Positions 1 through 8,468 are shown, counted from the first letter of the stretch. The stretch: 64,000 nucleotides of DNA from Paraburkholderia elongata (GCF_013177735.1 NZ_WOEZ01000228.1:1-64000); one strand, 5' to 3'. Notes: generated by a model from the letters alone, not told the origin. Made by a program: numbers and translations.

Positions 1-514
1 GCATCGGCAAGCGCAGGTCTTGCGGCAGTTTCACCGGTCCGCTACTGCTCGACGACGAGCCGACACGGGCGTCGATCGTCCCGATATGCAGATAATCGAT
101 CGTGAAGCGCCACGGCTTGTGCGTGAGCCCCCAGCGGCCGGCCACGCGGTCGATCTGGATATCGGTGCCGCTGCCGTCGAGACTGCGCCAGCGCACCTGG
201 CGGAGTTGGACGCCGTGGGCGATAGCGCCGCTCTCGAGCGTGCCGGTCAGCTTGCCACCCAGCAGTTTGACGGCCGCCTGCCACGCGTAGGCCGTTCCGC
301 GCTCGGTCGTCAGCGCGCCATACAGCAGCCCGATTGCCACGGCGACCAGCAGCAGCGGCACGGCGACCGTCCACGCAAGCGTTTTCAGCAGCAGCCGGCC
401 GCGACGACGTTTGGGCGGCGGCGCGTCGGGCGGGGGCTGCTGTCCGGGCGGCTCTCCAGGCGGAGGAGCGCCGGGCGGCTGCGCAGGTGGTTGGGCGGAA
501 ACGTCCGTGGTCAT
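1..514 (-). CDS. tamB: TamB-type translocation and assembly module protein, N-terminal part (cut by window edge)
   Basis: The reading frame opens at an ATG on the minus strand and runs off the left edge without a stop, so only about 171 N-terminal residues are seen. They start with a Pro/Gly/Gln-rich cytoplasmic tail, then a basic patch (KRRRGR), then one hydrophobic signal anchor (VAVPLLLVAVAIGLLYGAL). The next part resembles the start of the periplasmic beta-helical region (GTLESGAIAHGVQLRQV, GTDIQIDRVAGRW). TamB proteins are inner-membrane-anchored periplasmic bridges that work with TamA in outer-membrane assembly or phospholipid transport. It follows tamA by 28 bases on the same strand, the usual tamA-tamB operon. 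The identification rests on this context plus the anchor layout; the C-terminal DUF490 domain lies outside the window. Confidence 0.82.
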   Translation of the reverse strand, partial: MTTDVSAQPPAQPPGAPPPGEPPGQQPPPDAPPPKRRRGRLLLKTLAWTVAVPLLLVAVAIGLLYGALTTERGTAYAWQAAVKLLGGKLTGTLESGAIAHGVQLRQVRWRSLDGSGTDIQIDRVAGRWGLTHKPWRFTIDYLHIGTIDARVGSSSSSSGPVKLPQDLRLPM

Positions 515-542
515 GCGTGGATCATGTCGAAGCAGGTTTCCA

Positions 543-2312
543 TCAGAAGGCAATGCCGAGGGTCAGGTACGGCCGCACGCTCCGGTTGCGGATCCCGTAG
601 GCGACATCGACATTGACCGGGCCGACCGGGCTGCGCCAGCGCGCCCCGACGCCGATGCCGGGATAAAAGACTTTCTCGCCCCAGGTATCGGTGGCGGTGC
701 CGACGTCGAAGAACGCGGCTGCGCCCCAGTCGTGGGTGAACCAGTGCTGATACTCCGCCGCCGCCGTCACGAGATATTTGGTGGGCAACACCGAACCGTC
801 GACGTTATTACCGATGCTCTGATAGCTGTAGCCACGGATCGAATTCGAGCCGCCCGCGCGGAACAGCAGCGAAGCCGGAATCCCGCTCGAACTGCCGCTC
901 GTGAACACGCCGCCGAGTTCGGCACGGAACAGCACAAGATCTTCCTTGCCGATCGGCAGGTACTGCTGGCCACGGGCGTAGCCGCGTGCGAACGTCTGGT
1001 CGGTCAGCACGCCTTTGACCGCGAAGCCTGCTTCGACGTGAATCAGGTTGCCCGAACGCGGGAACAACGGATCGTCGGTATCGCGGCGGGTCCACGACCA
1101 TGACGGCACCAGCGCGTGACTGGTAGTCGGCGCGGCCGCATTCTGGTCGAGCCGGTCCTGGTAATAAAGGATCGCGTAGTTGTAGTCGATGAATTGCGAC
1201 GTACGGGCCCGCTGCACGCCGCCGCGGATGCTGAAGATGCGTGTGTCGGACACGTCGGTCGTGGTGTAGGCAGCCAGCACGCTATTGGTCCACGCACGCG
1301 GCCCGGGCGGCATCGCGAGCTGAATCTGTCCATATTGCTGGATCTGGTCCAGACGGCCCACGACTGTGAACGGCCAGGCTTTGCCGAAGGTGTCGAGATA
1401 CGAATACGAACCCTGGATCAGCGGGCCGTTGTCGGTCGAATAACCCACCCCGCCGCGGATACTGTTGTACGGATATTCCGACACCTTTACGTGCACCGGC
1501 GTATCGACCGGCTTGGCCGGATCGCTATCCATGTCGATCGCGACGCTCGCGTAGTACGGCGTGTTCTGCAACTGCCGTTGCAATTCGGTGACGCGGTGCA
1601 CGTCGTAAATATCGCCGACTGAAATCGGATTCACGTTGTCGACGATCTGTTCCGGATAGCGCCGCGTGCCGGAAACGTCGAGCTTGCCCATTGTGAAGGT
1701 CGGGCCGCTCTCATACGTAACCGACAATTTCGCTTCGTGCGTGCGCGGGTCGATCCGCGCCTCGGAGTGGTAGATCTTCGCGCCCAGGTAACGGCGCGAC
1801 TGCAACGCCTTGAGCGATGCGTTTTTCGCGTCGTCCCAGTCGCCTTGCGAAAACGGATCGCCTTCAAGCAGTGAAAACGCGAAACGCGCGGCGTTTTCCT
1901 GCGCCGGGTCTTCGGTCAGCACCGGCCCGCGAAACGACAGCGAAATCGACGTGACGAGGGTTTGTGGGCCGGGATCGACGCTCACCGTCACGCGCTTCTG
2001 GTCGTCGACGGTTCGTACGTCGGTACGCACGACCGGCGTGAAATAGCCTTGCGTGGCGGCCAGATCGCGTACCTGCTGCGGGGTGGCGGTAATCAGAAAT
2101 TCGAACTGGTCGTCGCTGATGTCCGGACGTTTGGCGAAACGCGCCACGTCGAGGTGCGCTTCGAGCAGCTTGCGCAATGAGCGCGGCGTGGCTTCGATGT
2201 CGACCTTGTAGCTGGCAGCCGCGCGCCGAGCTGCGTGCGCGTCGACCGCGGCAAGCATGAGCATGACGATGCCGAACGCCAGCCACGCGCGCAGCCAGCG
2301 CCGAATGGGCAT
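543..2312 (-). CDS. tamA: TamA, Omp85-family outer membrane assembly protein
   Basis: A 589-residue protein. The start at MPIRRWLRAWLAF was chosen because it gives a proper signal peptide ending VDAHA; the open frame continues upstream without protein-like sequence. Residues of about 40-270 resemble three POTRA domains (for example YKVDIEATPRSLRKLLEAHL). The C-terminal half is a 16-strand-type Omp85 barrel with the conserved SIRGYSYQSIG loop (the RGY lid-lock motif), and the chain ends in Phe as outer-membrane barrels do (YLTLGIAF). TamA lies in the outer membrane and works with TamB, which follows directly downstream. Length and domain order fit the family, and no lesion is seen. Confidence 0.92.
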   Translation of the reverse strand: MPIRRWLRAWLAFGIVMLMLAAVDAHAARRAAASYKVDIEATPRSLRKLLEAHLDVARFAKRPDISDDQFEFLITATPQQVRDLAATQGYFTPVVRTDVRTVDDQKRVTVSVDPGPQTLVTSISLSFRGPVLTEDPAQENAARFAFSLLEGDPFSQGDWDDAKNASLKALQSRRYLGAKIYHSEARIDPRTHEAKLSVTYESGPTFTMGKLDVSGTRRYPEQIVDNVNPISVGDIYDVHRVTELQRQLQNTPYYASVAIDMDSDPAKPVDTPVHVKVSEYPYNSIRGGVGYSTDNGPLIQGSYSYLDTFGKAWPFTVVGRLDQIQQYGQIQLAMPPGPRAWTNSVLAAYTTTDVSDTRIFSIRGGVQRARTSQFIDYNYAILYYQDRLDQNAAAPTTSHALVPSWSWTRRDTDDPLFPRSGNLIHVEAGFAVKGVLTDQTFARGYARGQQYLPIGKEDLVLFRAELGGVFTSGSSSGIPASLLFRAGGSNSIRGYSYQSIGNNVDGSVLPTKYLVTAAAEYQHWFTHDWGAAAFFDVGTATDTWGEKVFYPGIGVGARWRSPVGPVNVDVAYGIRNRSVRPYLTLGIAF

Positions 2313-2785
2313 CAGATGCCTGGATTCGCCACCGGTTTTGCCGCGCCGCACTCTCGGCTCTTCGATCGCACACCCCGCCAAACAGGACCTCCGACCGTGG
2401 TTGATGAATTCTGTCGCTCGGGCTCGCCGCGGCGGCCGAAGCTCGCTATTTGACCACATCGGCGAAGCCGCGCCATCTCTTAAAGGAGCGTTTGCAGCGT
2501 GAGGCGTGGCGGGCGCTTTGGCCGGTATGCCACACCCCATGCCGCATGCGTAATGATGTCCAACTGGACGCACAGTCCGGATTCGCACACCGCCTCGCCG
2601 GCCACGCGCCCGCCTTTGACGCATCGCACCAGCACGGGTTCCGGGCGTTTTTGCGGACCAGCCGCTCACGCCGGCCACCGTTTTTCGACCGCGCGCGGCG
2701 CATGCGGTAAAATTATCGAATAGCAGCGATGCCGCGCGGATTCGCGCCGGGCAGCCGCCATTCCCCAAACCACGGACGTCTAGCC
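2313..2785. other. Gene-free stretch upstream of tamA and of the DUF3460 gene
   Basis: This 473-base interval between two divergent genes holds no convincing coding sequence; several open frames overlap on both strands but none shows protein-like composition or a recognisable family. Near the right end, at about 2708-2713, TAAAAT lies about 75 bases upstream of the DUF3460 start and could be a -10 element. The matching -35 (TTCGAC at 2684-2689) is poor. The tamA promoter should also lie here, but I cannot place it. Confidence 0.5.
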
Positions 2786-2971
2786 ATGTATCAATCGGAC
2801 ATCACCCAGTTCCTGAACCAGCTCAAGCAACAAAAACCGAATCTGGAAGCTGAGCAGCGCCGTGGCCGGTCGCTGCTGTGGGACAAACAGCCGATCGACC
2901 TCGAAGAACGCGCCGAGCAGAAAGCCTCGCGCGTAGAGCAGACGCCTTACTCGTACTATCAAAACTTCTAA
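2786..2971 (+). CDS. Small DUF3460-family protein
   Basis: A 61-residue protein (MYQSDITQFLNQLKQQKPNL to TPYSYYQNF). It is acidic and basic in turn, with no signal peptide or membrane segment, so it is probably cytoplasmic. It resembles the short DUF3460 family found in beta-proteobacteria, whose function is unknown. The start was set at this ATG because the sequence upstream in the frame is Arg/Pro-rich and not protein-like. It ends 4 bases before scpA on the same strand, so co-transcription with the chromosome segregation gene and panC/panD is likely. The family assignment comes from recall of the conserved WDKQPIDLEE and PYSYYQ patches. Confidence 0.75.
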   Translation: MYQSDITQFLNQLKQQKPNLEAEQRRGRSLLWDKQPIDLEERAEQKASRVEQTPYSYYQNF

Positions 2972-2975
2972 GCGC

Positions 2976-3848
2976 GTGAGTCACGCCGACGAGGCAAACG
3001 GCGCCACGCCGGGGCCCGACGCCGCGCTTGCCGCGCCCGCCACTGATTCGACGCCGGACACCGTCGACGGCATCGCTTTCGCACGCCTGTACGGCGAGCC
3101 GCTCTTCAAGCTGCCGACGGATCTGTACATTCCGCCGGATGCGCTCGAGGTGTTCCTCGAAACGTTCGAAGGCCCGCTGGATCTGTTGCTGTACCTGATC
3201 CGCAAGCAGAACTTCAACGTGCTCGACATCCCGATGGCGGACGTCACGGTCCAATACCTCGGCTACGTCGATCAGCTGCGTCAGACCAATCTCGAACTCG
3301 CGTCCGAGTATCTGCTGATGGCCGCGATGCTGATCGAGATCAAGTCGCGCATGCTGTTGCCGGTGAAGAAAGCCGATAGCGGCGACGAAGCCGAAGATCC
3401 GCGTGCGGAACTGGTACGCCGCCTGCTCGAATACGAGCAGATGAAGCTCGCCGCACAGCGCATCGACCATCTGCCGCAGCTTGGCCGCGATTTCCTGCGC
3501 GCCGAGGTGTATATCGAGCAAAGCATCACCCCGCGCTTTCCGGATGTGGATAGCGAAGACCTGCGCGCCGCGTGGGCCGACGTGATCAAGCGCGCCAAAC
3601 TGGTTCAGCATCACAAGATTTCGCGCGAGGAATTGTCGGTGCGCGAGCATATGAGCACGATCCTGCGGCGACTGCAGAACGCGCGCTTCATGGAATTCTC
3701 GGATCTGTTCGACACGAGCAAAGGCGTGCCGGTGGTCGTGGTGAATTTCATCGCCATGCTCGAGTTGTGCCGTGAGTCGCTCATCGAGATTACTCAGGCC
3801 GAGCCGTTCGCACCGATCTATGTGCGCCTCGCCTATCTACCGGCCTGA
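2976..3848 (+). CDS. scpA: Segregation and condensation protein A
   Basis: A 290-residue kleisin that bridges SMC heads and recruits ScpB in the bacterial condensin complex. The conserved N-terminal kleisin core is clear at about residues 58-110 (LEVFLETFEGPLDLLLYLIRK, FNVLDIPMADVTVQYL), followed by a stretch that contacts SMC (LASEYLLMAAMLIEIKSRMLL). The C-terminal winged-helix-like part ends with a run typical of ScpA (FAPIYVRLAYLPA). A roughly 45-residue Ala/Pro/Asp-rich N-terminal extension precedes the core. The start is GTG, 4 bases after the DUF3460 stop. No scpB lies in the window. Confidence 0.93.
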   Translation: MSHADEANGATPGPDAALAAPATDSTPDTVDGIAFARLYGEPLFKLPTDLYIPPDALEVFLETFEGPLDLLLYLIRKQNFNVLDIPMADVTVQYLGYVDQLRQTNLELASEYLLMAAMLIEIKSRMLLPVKKADSGDEAEDPRAELVRRLLEYEQMKLAAQRIDHLPQLGRDFLRAEVYIEQSITPRFPDVDSEDLRAAWADVIKRAKLVQHHKISREELSVREHMSTILRRLQNARFMEFSDLFDTSKGVPVVVVNFIAMLELCRESLIEITQAEPFAPIYVRLAYLPA

Positions 3849-3897
3849 AGCCGCGAAACGAGGCTTGCGTGCGCCATTGCTACCGCAGACGCCTCGC

Positions 3898-3957
3898 TTC
3901 GGTGCGCCCGCGGAACAAATCCACTACTTCGGTGCGGCCCCGGAACAAATCCACTAC
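3898..3957 (+). repeat. Two tandem 30-bp repeats in the panC leader
   Basis: Two adjacent 30-base units (3898-3927 and 3928-3957) each begin TTCGGTGC and end GGAACAAATCCACTAC. They differ at a few positions in the middle (CGCCCGC versus CGGCCCC). They fill part of the 218-base gap between scpA and panC, about 110 bases before the panC start. No coding role is evident. A regulatory role, or a simple slippage product, is possible. Confidence 0.85.
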
Positions 3958-4066
3958 AATCCGGCGCTCCGAACCTGTCATTACCAGTGAGGCCGCGGGC
4001 TACGCGAAAACCCGAGTTTTTGCGCCAACCGAGTCTCGCGCCGCGCGAGGAAATCCCTGTCCGATC

Positions 4067-4900
4067 ATGAAAGTCATTAGCTCGATCCATGAATTGCGCG
4101 ACCAGTTGCGCGGCCAGAATCGCACCGCCTTTGTGCCGACCATGGGCAATCTGCACGAGGGCCATCTGTCGCTGATGCGCCTCGCGCGCCAGCACGGCGA
4201 TCCGGTGGTGGCGAGCATCTTCGTCAACCGCTTGCAGTTCGGGCCGAACGAAGATTTCGACAAATACCCGCGCACGCTCGAAGCCGACATCGACAAGCTG
4301 CAGAAAGAAGGCGTCTACGTTCTGTTCGCGCCGACGGAACGCGATCTGTACCCGGAGCCGCAGGAGTACCGCGTGCATCCGCCGCACGATCTGGGCGACA
4401 TCCTCGAAGGCGAATTCCGGCCTGGGTTCTTCCAGGGCGTATGCACGGTGGTGATGAAGCTGATGTCGTGCGTGCAGCCGCGCGTCGCGGTGTTCGGCAA
4501 GAAGGATTACCAGCAACTGATGATCGTGCGCAGCATGTGTCACCAGTTCGCGCTGCCGACCGACATCATCGCCGCGGAAACCGTGCGTGACACCGACGGC
4601 CTTGCGCTCAGTTCGCGCAACCGCTTTTTGCAGGCCGCCGAGCGCGCCGAAGCGCCGACACTGGCCGCCGAGCTCAATCGCGTGCGCGATGCGGTGCTCG
4701 CCGGCGATCGCGACTTCGCAAAACTCGAACAGGCAGCGATGGCCGCACTGGCCGCACGCGGCTGGCAGCCTGATTACATCGCCGTGCGCAAGCGCTCGAA
4801 TCTGCTGCCGCCGGGCCCGCAAGACGCGAACGCAGAGTTGGTCGTGCTGGCGGCCGCCAAGCTCGGCACCACCCGTCTCATCGACAACCTCGAAATCTGA
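4067..4900 (+). CDS. panC: Pantoate--beta-alanine ligase
   Basis: A 277-residue cytoplasmic enzyme joining D-pantoate and beta-alanine with ATP to give pantothenate, the coenzyme A precursor. The nucleotidyl-transferase HIGH-type motif is at residues of about 24-38 (FVPTMGNLHEGHLSLM). KKDYQQLMIVR lies near residue 145, and the KMSKS-like loop near residue 178 is LSSRNRFL. The frame is open further upstream, but MKVISSIHELRDQL is the family N-terminus. It is followed 49 bases later by panD, which supplies beta-alanine. The leader carries a 30-bp tandem repeat. Confidence 0.96.
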   Translation: MKVISSIHELRDQLRGQNRTAFVPTMGNLHEGHLSLMRLARQHGDPVVASIFVNRLQFGPNEDFDKYPRTLEADIDKLQKEGVYVLFAPTERDLYPEPQEYRVHPPHDLGDILEGEFRPGFFQGVCTVVMKLMSCVQPRVAVFGKKDYQQLMIVRSMCHQFALPTDIIAAETVRDTDGLALSSRNRFLQAAERAEAPTLAAELNRVRDAVLAGDRDFAKLEQAAMAALAARGWQPDYIAVRKRSNLLPPGPQDANAELVVLAAAKLGTTRLIDNLEI

Positions 4901-4949
4901 AGCCGTCTTAGGCTGCGCAAACACGCATTAGAAGCAAAAGGGATTGATC

Positions 4950-5336
4950 ATGCAACGCAACATGCTGAAGTCGAAAATCCATCGCGTCGCGGTCACGCAC
5001 TGCGAACTGCATTACGAAGGTTCGTGCGCGATCGACGAGGATTTGCTGGAAGCGGCGAACATCGTCGAAAACGAGCGGATCGACATCTGGAACATCAACA
5101 ACGGCGAGCGTTTCTCGACGTACGCGATCAAGGGCGAACGCGGCAGCGGCATGATTTCGCTGAACGGCTCGGCCGCGCGGCGCGCGCAGCTGGGTGATCT
5201 GGTGATCATCGCGGCGTTCGCGGTGGTCGACGAAGCGGAACTGAAGGCAGGTTGGAAGCCGGATCTGGTGTTCGTCGACGACAACAACAAGATCAAGGGC
5301 AGCCGCGATCACGTGCCGACTCAGAACTGGACCTGA
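4950..5336 (+). CDS. panD: Aspartate 1-decarboxylase proenzyme
   Basis: A 128-residue pyruvoyl enzyme that turns L-aspartate into beta-alanine for pantothenate synthesis. Self-cleavage is expected between Gly24 and Ser25 (HYEGSCAIDEDLL), giving the pyruvoyl group on the alpha chain. Lys9, Tyr22 and the NGSAARRAQLGD loop are conserved. The ATG was preferred over a TTG two codons upstream because MQRNMLKSKIHR is the family start. It forms the panC-panD pair and converges on the ParA-like gene. Confidence 0.96.
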   Translation: MQRNMLKSKIHRVAVTHCELHYEGSCAIDEDLLEAANIVENERIDIWNINNGERFSTYAIKGERGSGMISLNGSAARRAQLGDLVIIAAFAVVDEAELKAGWKPDLVFVDDNNKIKGSRDHVPTQNWT

Positions 5337-5385
5337 GCTGGACCCGCGCTAGACCTGAACCGGCCTTTCGCCGCACGGTTCCATG

Positions 5386-5410
5386 CAGCGGGCGGTCACG
5401 CCGCCTGCTG
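5386..5410. terminator. GC-rich hairpin between convergent panD and parA-like genes
   Basis: The arms CAGCGGGCGG and CCGCCTGCTG pair over 10 bp with one mismatch around a 5-base loop. It sits between two converging stop codons, where a terminator is expected. No T-run follows on either strand, so it may be only a weak or Rho-assisted terminator. Confidence 0.35.
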
Positions 5411-5417
5411 ATTCACG

Positions 5418-6056
5418 TCAAGCCTTCTTGCCGGCGCCGTTGGTCCATTGGATGATCGGCTGCCACTGCTCCAGATCCTTCTCCACGCGGCTTTTCGCGA
5501 CGTCCCACAAGGTCAGGCCGTGCGCCGCCAGTTGCACGTAATTCTGCGTGTCGCGCAGGAAACCCAGCACCGGCAGCTTCAACCCCTCGACAAAGCGATG
5601 CAACTGCTCCGCCGAGCGCGTGCGCGCGTCGACGCGCATCCCCACCACACCGATCTCAATCGCGCCTTTCCTGACCGCCTTCTCCTTCGCCAGCCGCTCG
5701 AGAAAATCCTGGGTGGCGAGAATATCGAACATTGATGGCTGCAGCGGCACGATCACCTTGTCGGCCAGATCCAGCGCGATATTCAGGCGGTTGCCATGCA
5801 ACCCGGCCGGCGTGTCGATGACCGCGTGTTCCAGCCCCCTGGGCGGTTTAGCGGGGTTTTCAAGGTCGACCTCCCAAGTCTCGATAGGCGGCAACGCAGG
5901 CGGCCGCAGCGACAGCCACGCGTGCGAGGACTGCTGTCTGTCCATGTCCGCCAGCGCGATCCATTCCCCTTGCGACGCGAAATAGCCGGCCAGATTGGTG
6001 GACAGCGTACTTTTACCCACGCCGCCCTTCGGATTCGCCACCACGATCACCGTCAT
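5418..6056 (-). CDS. ParA/MinD-family ATPase
   Basis: A 212-residue single-domain ATPase. The deviant Walker A is at residues of about 9-17 (NPKGGVGKSTLSTNLA), the Walker A' region is ALADMDRQQSSHAW, and the Walker B-like segment is HAVIDTPAGL. It resembles the short ParA-like proteins of beta-proteobacteria that stand alone with no parB neighbour and are thought to position cargo. Here the neighbours are panD (convergent) and a divergent thioesterase, so context gives no hint of the cargo. It is too short and too isolated to be the main chromosome-partitioning ParA. Confidence 0.85.
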   Translation of the reverse strand: MTVIVVANPKGGVGKSTLSTNLAGYFASQGEWIALADMDRQQSSHAWLSLRPPALPPIETWEVDLENPAKPPRGLEHAVIDTPAGLHGNRLNIALDLADKVIVPLQPSMFDILATQDFLERLAKEKAVRKGAIEIGVVGMRVDARTRSAEQLHRFVEGLKLPVLGFLRDTQNYVQLAAHGLTLWDVAKSRVEKDLEQWQPIIQWTNGAGKKA

Positions 6057-6266
6057 GAATTCTCCCGGAAAGAAGGCTGGGCGCCGCCAGCCGGTTTACC
6101 GCGCAGTTTGCTCTGACTTGCGCCGATGTGTCCTGATCCGTACCGGTTTCAGGTTCACCCGCCGATCCAGCCGTTGATAATATCGACAAATGCGCAGGCG
6201 CCGAAGCCCCCAAACGGCTATTGACCGCCCTACACCCCTGATTTTTCCATCGAGGACCCCAATCTC

Positions 6267-6686
6267 ATGAGCAAACTCCGTCCGGAATACACTATCGAGC
6301 GCCTGCATGAACGTCAGAAGGGCAAGCTTCCCGGCCTACTGGGCGTGCATGTTCTGGCGCTGGAGGAAGGCACCCTGACCGCGGAATTGACCGTGCGCGA
6401 CGAATTGCTGGCACCGAATGGCTTTTTGCACGCCGCCACTGTGATCGGCCTCGCCGATACCGCCTGCGGCTATGCGTGCCTCGCGCACCTGCCTGAGACG
6501 GCGCGCAATTTCACGACCATCGAGCTGAAAAGCAATTTTCTCGGTACGGCGACGGAAGGCACGATCCGCGCGGTCGCCAAGGCCGTGCATCTGGGCCGTA
6601 GCACGCAGGTTTGGGACGCCACCGTCACCGATCCGAACGGCAAGACGATGGCGCTGTTTCGCTGCACGCAGATGGTGTTGTATTGA
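6267..6686 (+). CDS. PaaI-family hotdog thioesterase
   Basis: A 139-residue single hotdog-domain protein, probably an acyl-CoA thioesterase. The central helix segment NGFLHAATVIGLADTACGYAC matches the PaaI/YdiI type, in which an acidic residue (here Asp in LADTACG) helps hydrolysis. The beta-strand ARNFTTIELKSNFLGT follows. The ATG is preceded by GAGGACC as a ribosome site. The substrate is unknown. It is divergent from the ParA-like gene and convergent with the Fic gene. Confidence 0.85.
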   Translation: MSKLRPEYTIERLHERQKGKLPGLLGVHVLALEEGTLTAELTVRDELLAPNGFLHAATVIGLADTACGYACLAHLPETARNFTTIELKSNFLGTATEGTIRAVAKAVHLGRSTQVWDATVTDPNGKTMALFRCTQMVLY

Positions 6687-6737
6687 CTGACTGACGCGAG
6701 GACCGGGAGAGCGTCAAAAGGTTCTGTCCGATTGCCG

Positions 6738-8342
6738 TCAGACCGGAGGCGCTGACCAATTGCCCGCTTCTGGGCGCTGGGTAATACGCTCGACGGGTGT
6801 CGCTGCCTGTTCTGATATCAGACTGCAAAGCAGGTCGGCGAACGGTTCGATATTGCCATAGCTGCTGGCTTGTTCGAGCGCGTCCAGGTAAGCCTTGCGG
6901 GACTGGACGGTCACAATTGTCCACGGGTAGCCGCCCGTGGTCAGCATGAAGTTCATGACGAATCGTGACAACCGTCCGTTACCGTCCGTGTACGGATGAA
7001 TGAAAACGAAAATGAAGTGGCCCTGCACGGCTCTGACGCCGGGGTGGTCTTCGCTTTCCAACAGGTCCATCAAAGCTGGCATGCATTCTCGTACGGCCTC
7101 CGGAGATGGGGGTACGTGGAGGGCGTTGCGGATGAAAACCTGATTGTTGCGAAAGCCGGCTAGGTCTCCAGCCTTGAGAATACCGGCCTGCACACTCGGC
7201 GAAAAAAGCGTCACGTACCATTGAAAGAAATCGGCGCTGAAGGCTTCAGCCGGTTTCAGCCCTTCTTTCACCACGCGGCCGATGAGGGCCTTGACGTGAC
7301 TGTGCGTTTCCGCGTAACCCTTTGCTGCCATGGCGTCTCGGGTTTGCCGGTCTTCTGGGTGCGTGAGCGGGCTCCACTGGCCATTGCGGACCTTTTCTAT
7401 GAGCTCCGCACTGACCCGGTAACCTTCAATGGACAGCGAATGGTACGCGTCCGCGACGTACCGGGCGGCGATGTCCGTGAGGAGGCTGTTTGCATCCGAT
7501 AATTCCCGCCTCGGAACGTTCTCTAACCGCTTGAGGACAGTCTCGCGCATCGTTGACCACATCGCCTTGATGCGTAGGACGTAGGGGGATTCGTTGTGTC
7601 GTCCGTTGATTTGGGCAAGAGGCCGCTCGAACGGATTGTTCTCCGTTGTCGTGTACATCGCGGCCTTCATGGTGGTTAGCAACTGGTTTGCATCGGCCGC
7701 GCGTCCTACGGCCCTGAGCGCGCCGGCCAGCCGGCCAGCAACCATGCTGTGCCCTCCCTCGAGCAGGCGTGCGATGAGCAGCGAAATGTCGACTTGCCGC
7801 ATCGCAATCTCGGCGGCCATCTCATGCTGAGCGAAGAACGTCGGGCTGACGCGAATCAGCGCATCAGGCAACGGCATAAGCAGTAGACCACTGGCGTCCG
7901 GGGCTCGCGAGGCGACAAGTTGGGATTCTGAAATGCGGTAGAGAAAAAGGGAGCAGCCGTGCGGTAGCTCCTGCGTCTGGTTGTTGGCTTTTGGTGACTG
8001 CAATTGCAACTGTTTCGCAATGCTGGTGTGACCGCTGTGCTTCAGAACCGACAGTTCGGCGCTGAGTTGCCAGTCGTCATCGAAGCGAGAGTTGGCGTAC
8101 GCCGTGACAAAGACCTCCATGTTGGCGTACCAGTGTGTCGAATCGCCGTCTGCATCCTCTGGATTGTTCGCGAGATACCATCCTTGGATGACCTGCTTCA
8201 GGAACCCGGCCTTAACCAGTCGTTCCCGATGAGTGCGAGTGAGCGAGGGCATGGCCGAAGGTTGAAATACCCGGAAGCCTTGGTCCTGCAACGCCTTGAG
8301 TACCTTCAGAGAGTCCGCCAGCTTTTCGTTGGGTGCCGCCAT
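6738..8342 (-). CDS. Fic-domain protein with an AbiEi-like winged-helix N-terminus
   Basis: A 534-residue protein counted from the ATG at 8342; a GTG 13 codons upstream is also open but lies inside the repeat array. Residues 10-60 resemble the winged helix of AbiEi-type antitoxins (TRTHRERLVKAGFLKQVIQG, then WYL). The middle (about 100-240) is unassigned. The Fic domain carries the full catalytic loop HPYTDGNGR at residues 449-457, so AMP transfer or related nucleotidyl transfer is plausible. An S-x-x-x-E-G inhibitory motif (SLSIEG, 302-307) lies ahead of it, as in class II, self-inhibited Fic proteins. No separate antitoxin gene is adjacent. The promoter region holds five repeats at 24-bp spacing, which suggests that the N-terminal domain represses its own gene; this is inference. 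Confidence 0.85.
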   Translation of the reverse strand: MAAPNEKLADSLKVLKALQDQGFRVFQPSAMPSLTRTHRERLVKAGFLKQVIQGWYLANNPEDADGDSTHWYANMEVFVTAYANSRFDDDWQLSAELSVLKHSGHTSIAKQLQLQSPKANNQTQELPHGCSLFLYRISESQLVASRAPDASGLLLMPLPDALIRVSPTFFAQHEMAAEIAMRQVDISLLIARLLEGGHSMVAGRLAGALRAVGRAADANQLLTTMKAAMYTTTENNPFERPLAQINGRHNESPYVLRIKAMWSTMRETVLKRLENVPRRELSDANSLLTDIAARYVADAYHSLSIEGYRVSAELIEKVRNGQWSPLTHPEDRQTRDAMAAKGYAETHSHVKALIGRVVKEGLKPAEAFSADFFQWYVTLFSPSVQAGILKAGDLAGFRNNQVFIRNALHVPPSPEAVRECMPALMDLLESEDHPGVRAVQGHFIFVFIHPYTDGNGRLSRFVMNFMLTTGGYPWTIVTVQSRKAYLDALEQASSYGNIEPFADLLCSLISEQAATPVERITQRPEAGNWSAPPV

Positions 8343-8362
8343 TTGTTTGGCCCAGGTAAGTT

Positions 8363-8468
8363 CACTACTTTTGCGTTGCACTATATCACTAAAATTACGC
8401 CTAGAGATGACACTAAAATTATGTCATTCGATATCACTAATATTTTGCTGCGCAATGCCACTAGGATT
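8363..8468 (-). promoter_or_regulatory. Five direct repeats with exact 24-bp period upstream of the Fic gene
   Basis: On the plus strand the cores are CACTACTTTT (8363), CACTAAAATT (8387), CACTAAAATT (8411), CACTAATATT (8435) and CACTAGGATT (8459). Each starts exactly 24 bases after the last, and the CACTA pentamer is invariant. Read in the direction of the gene, the core is AATTTTAGTG. The array is AT-rich compared with its surroundings and ends 21 bases before the preferred ATG, so it probably covers the promoter. It looks like an operator array for a DNA-binding protein; the Fic protein's own winged-helix domain is the nearest candidate. Confidence 0.8.

Noticed and set aside
2313..2768. 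Longer TamA with 152 extra N-terminal residues
   Set aside because: The extra part is not protein-like, and the signal peptide would be buried; the ATG at 2312 gives a normal exported protein.
3898..3957. Attachment-site duplication from an integrated element
   Set aside because: The two copies are directly adjacent with nothing between them, and no integrase is near.
8363..8468. CRISPR array
   Set aside because: The repeated core is only about 10 bases in a 24-bp period, and spacers of about 14 bases are too short; no cas genes are present.
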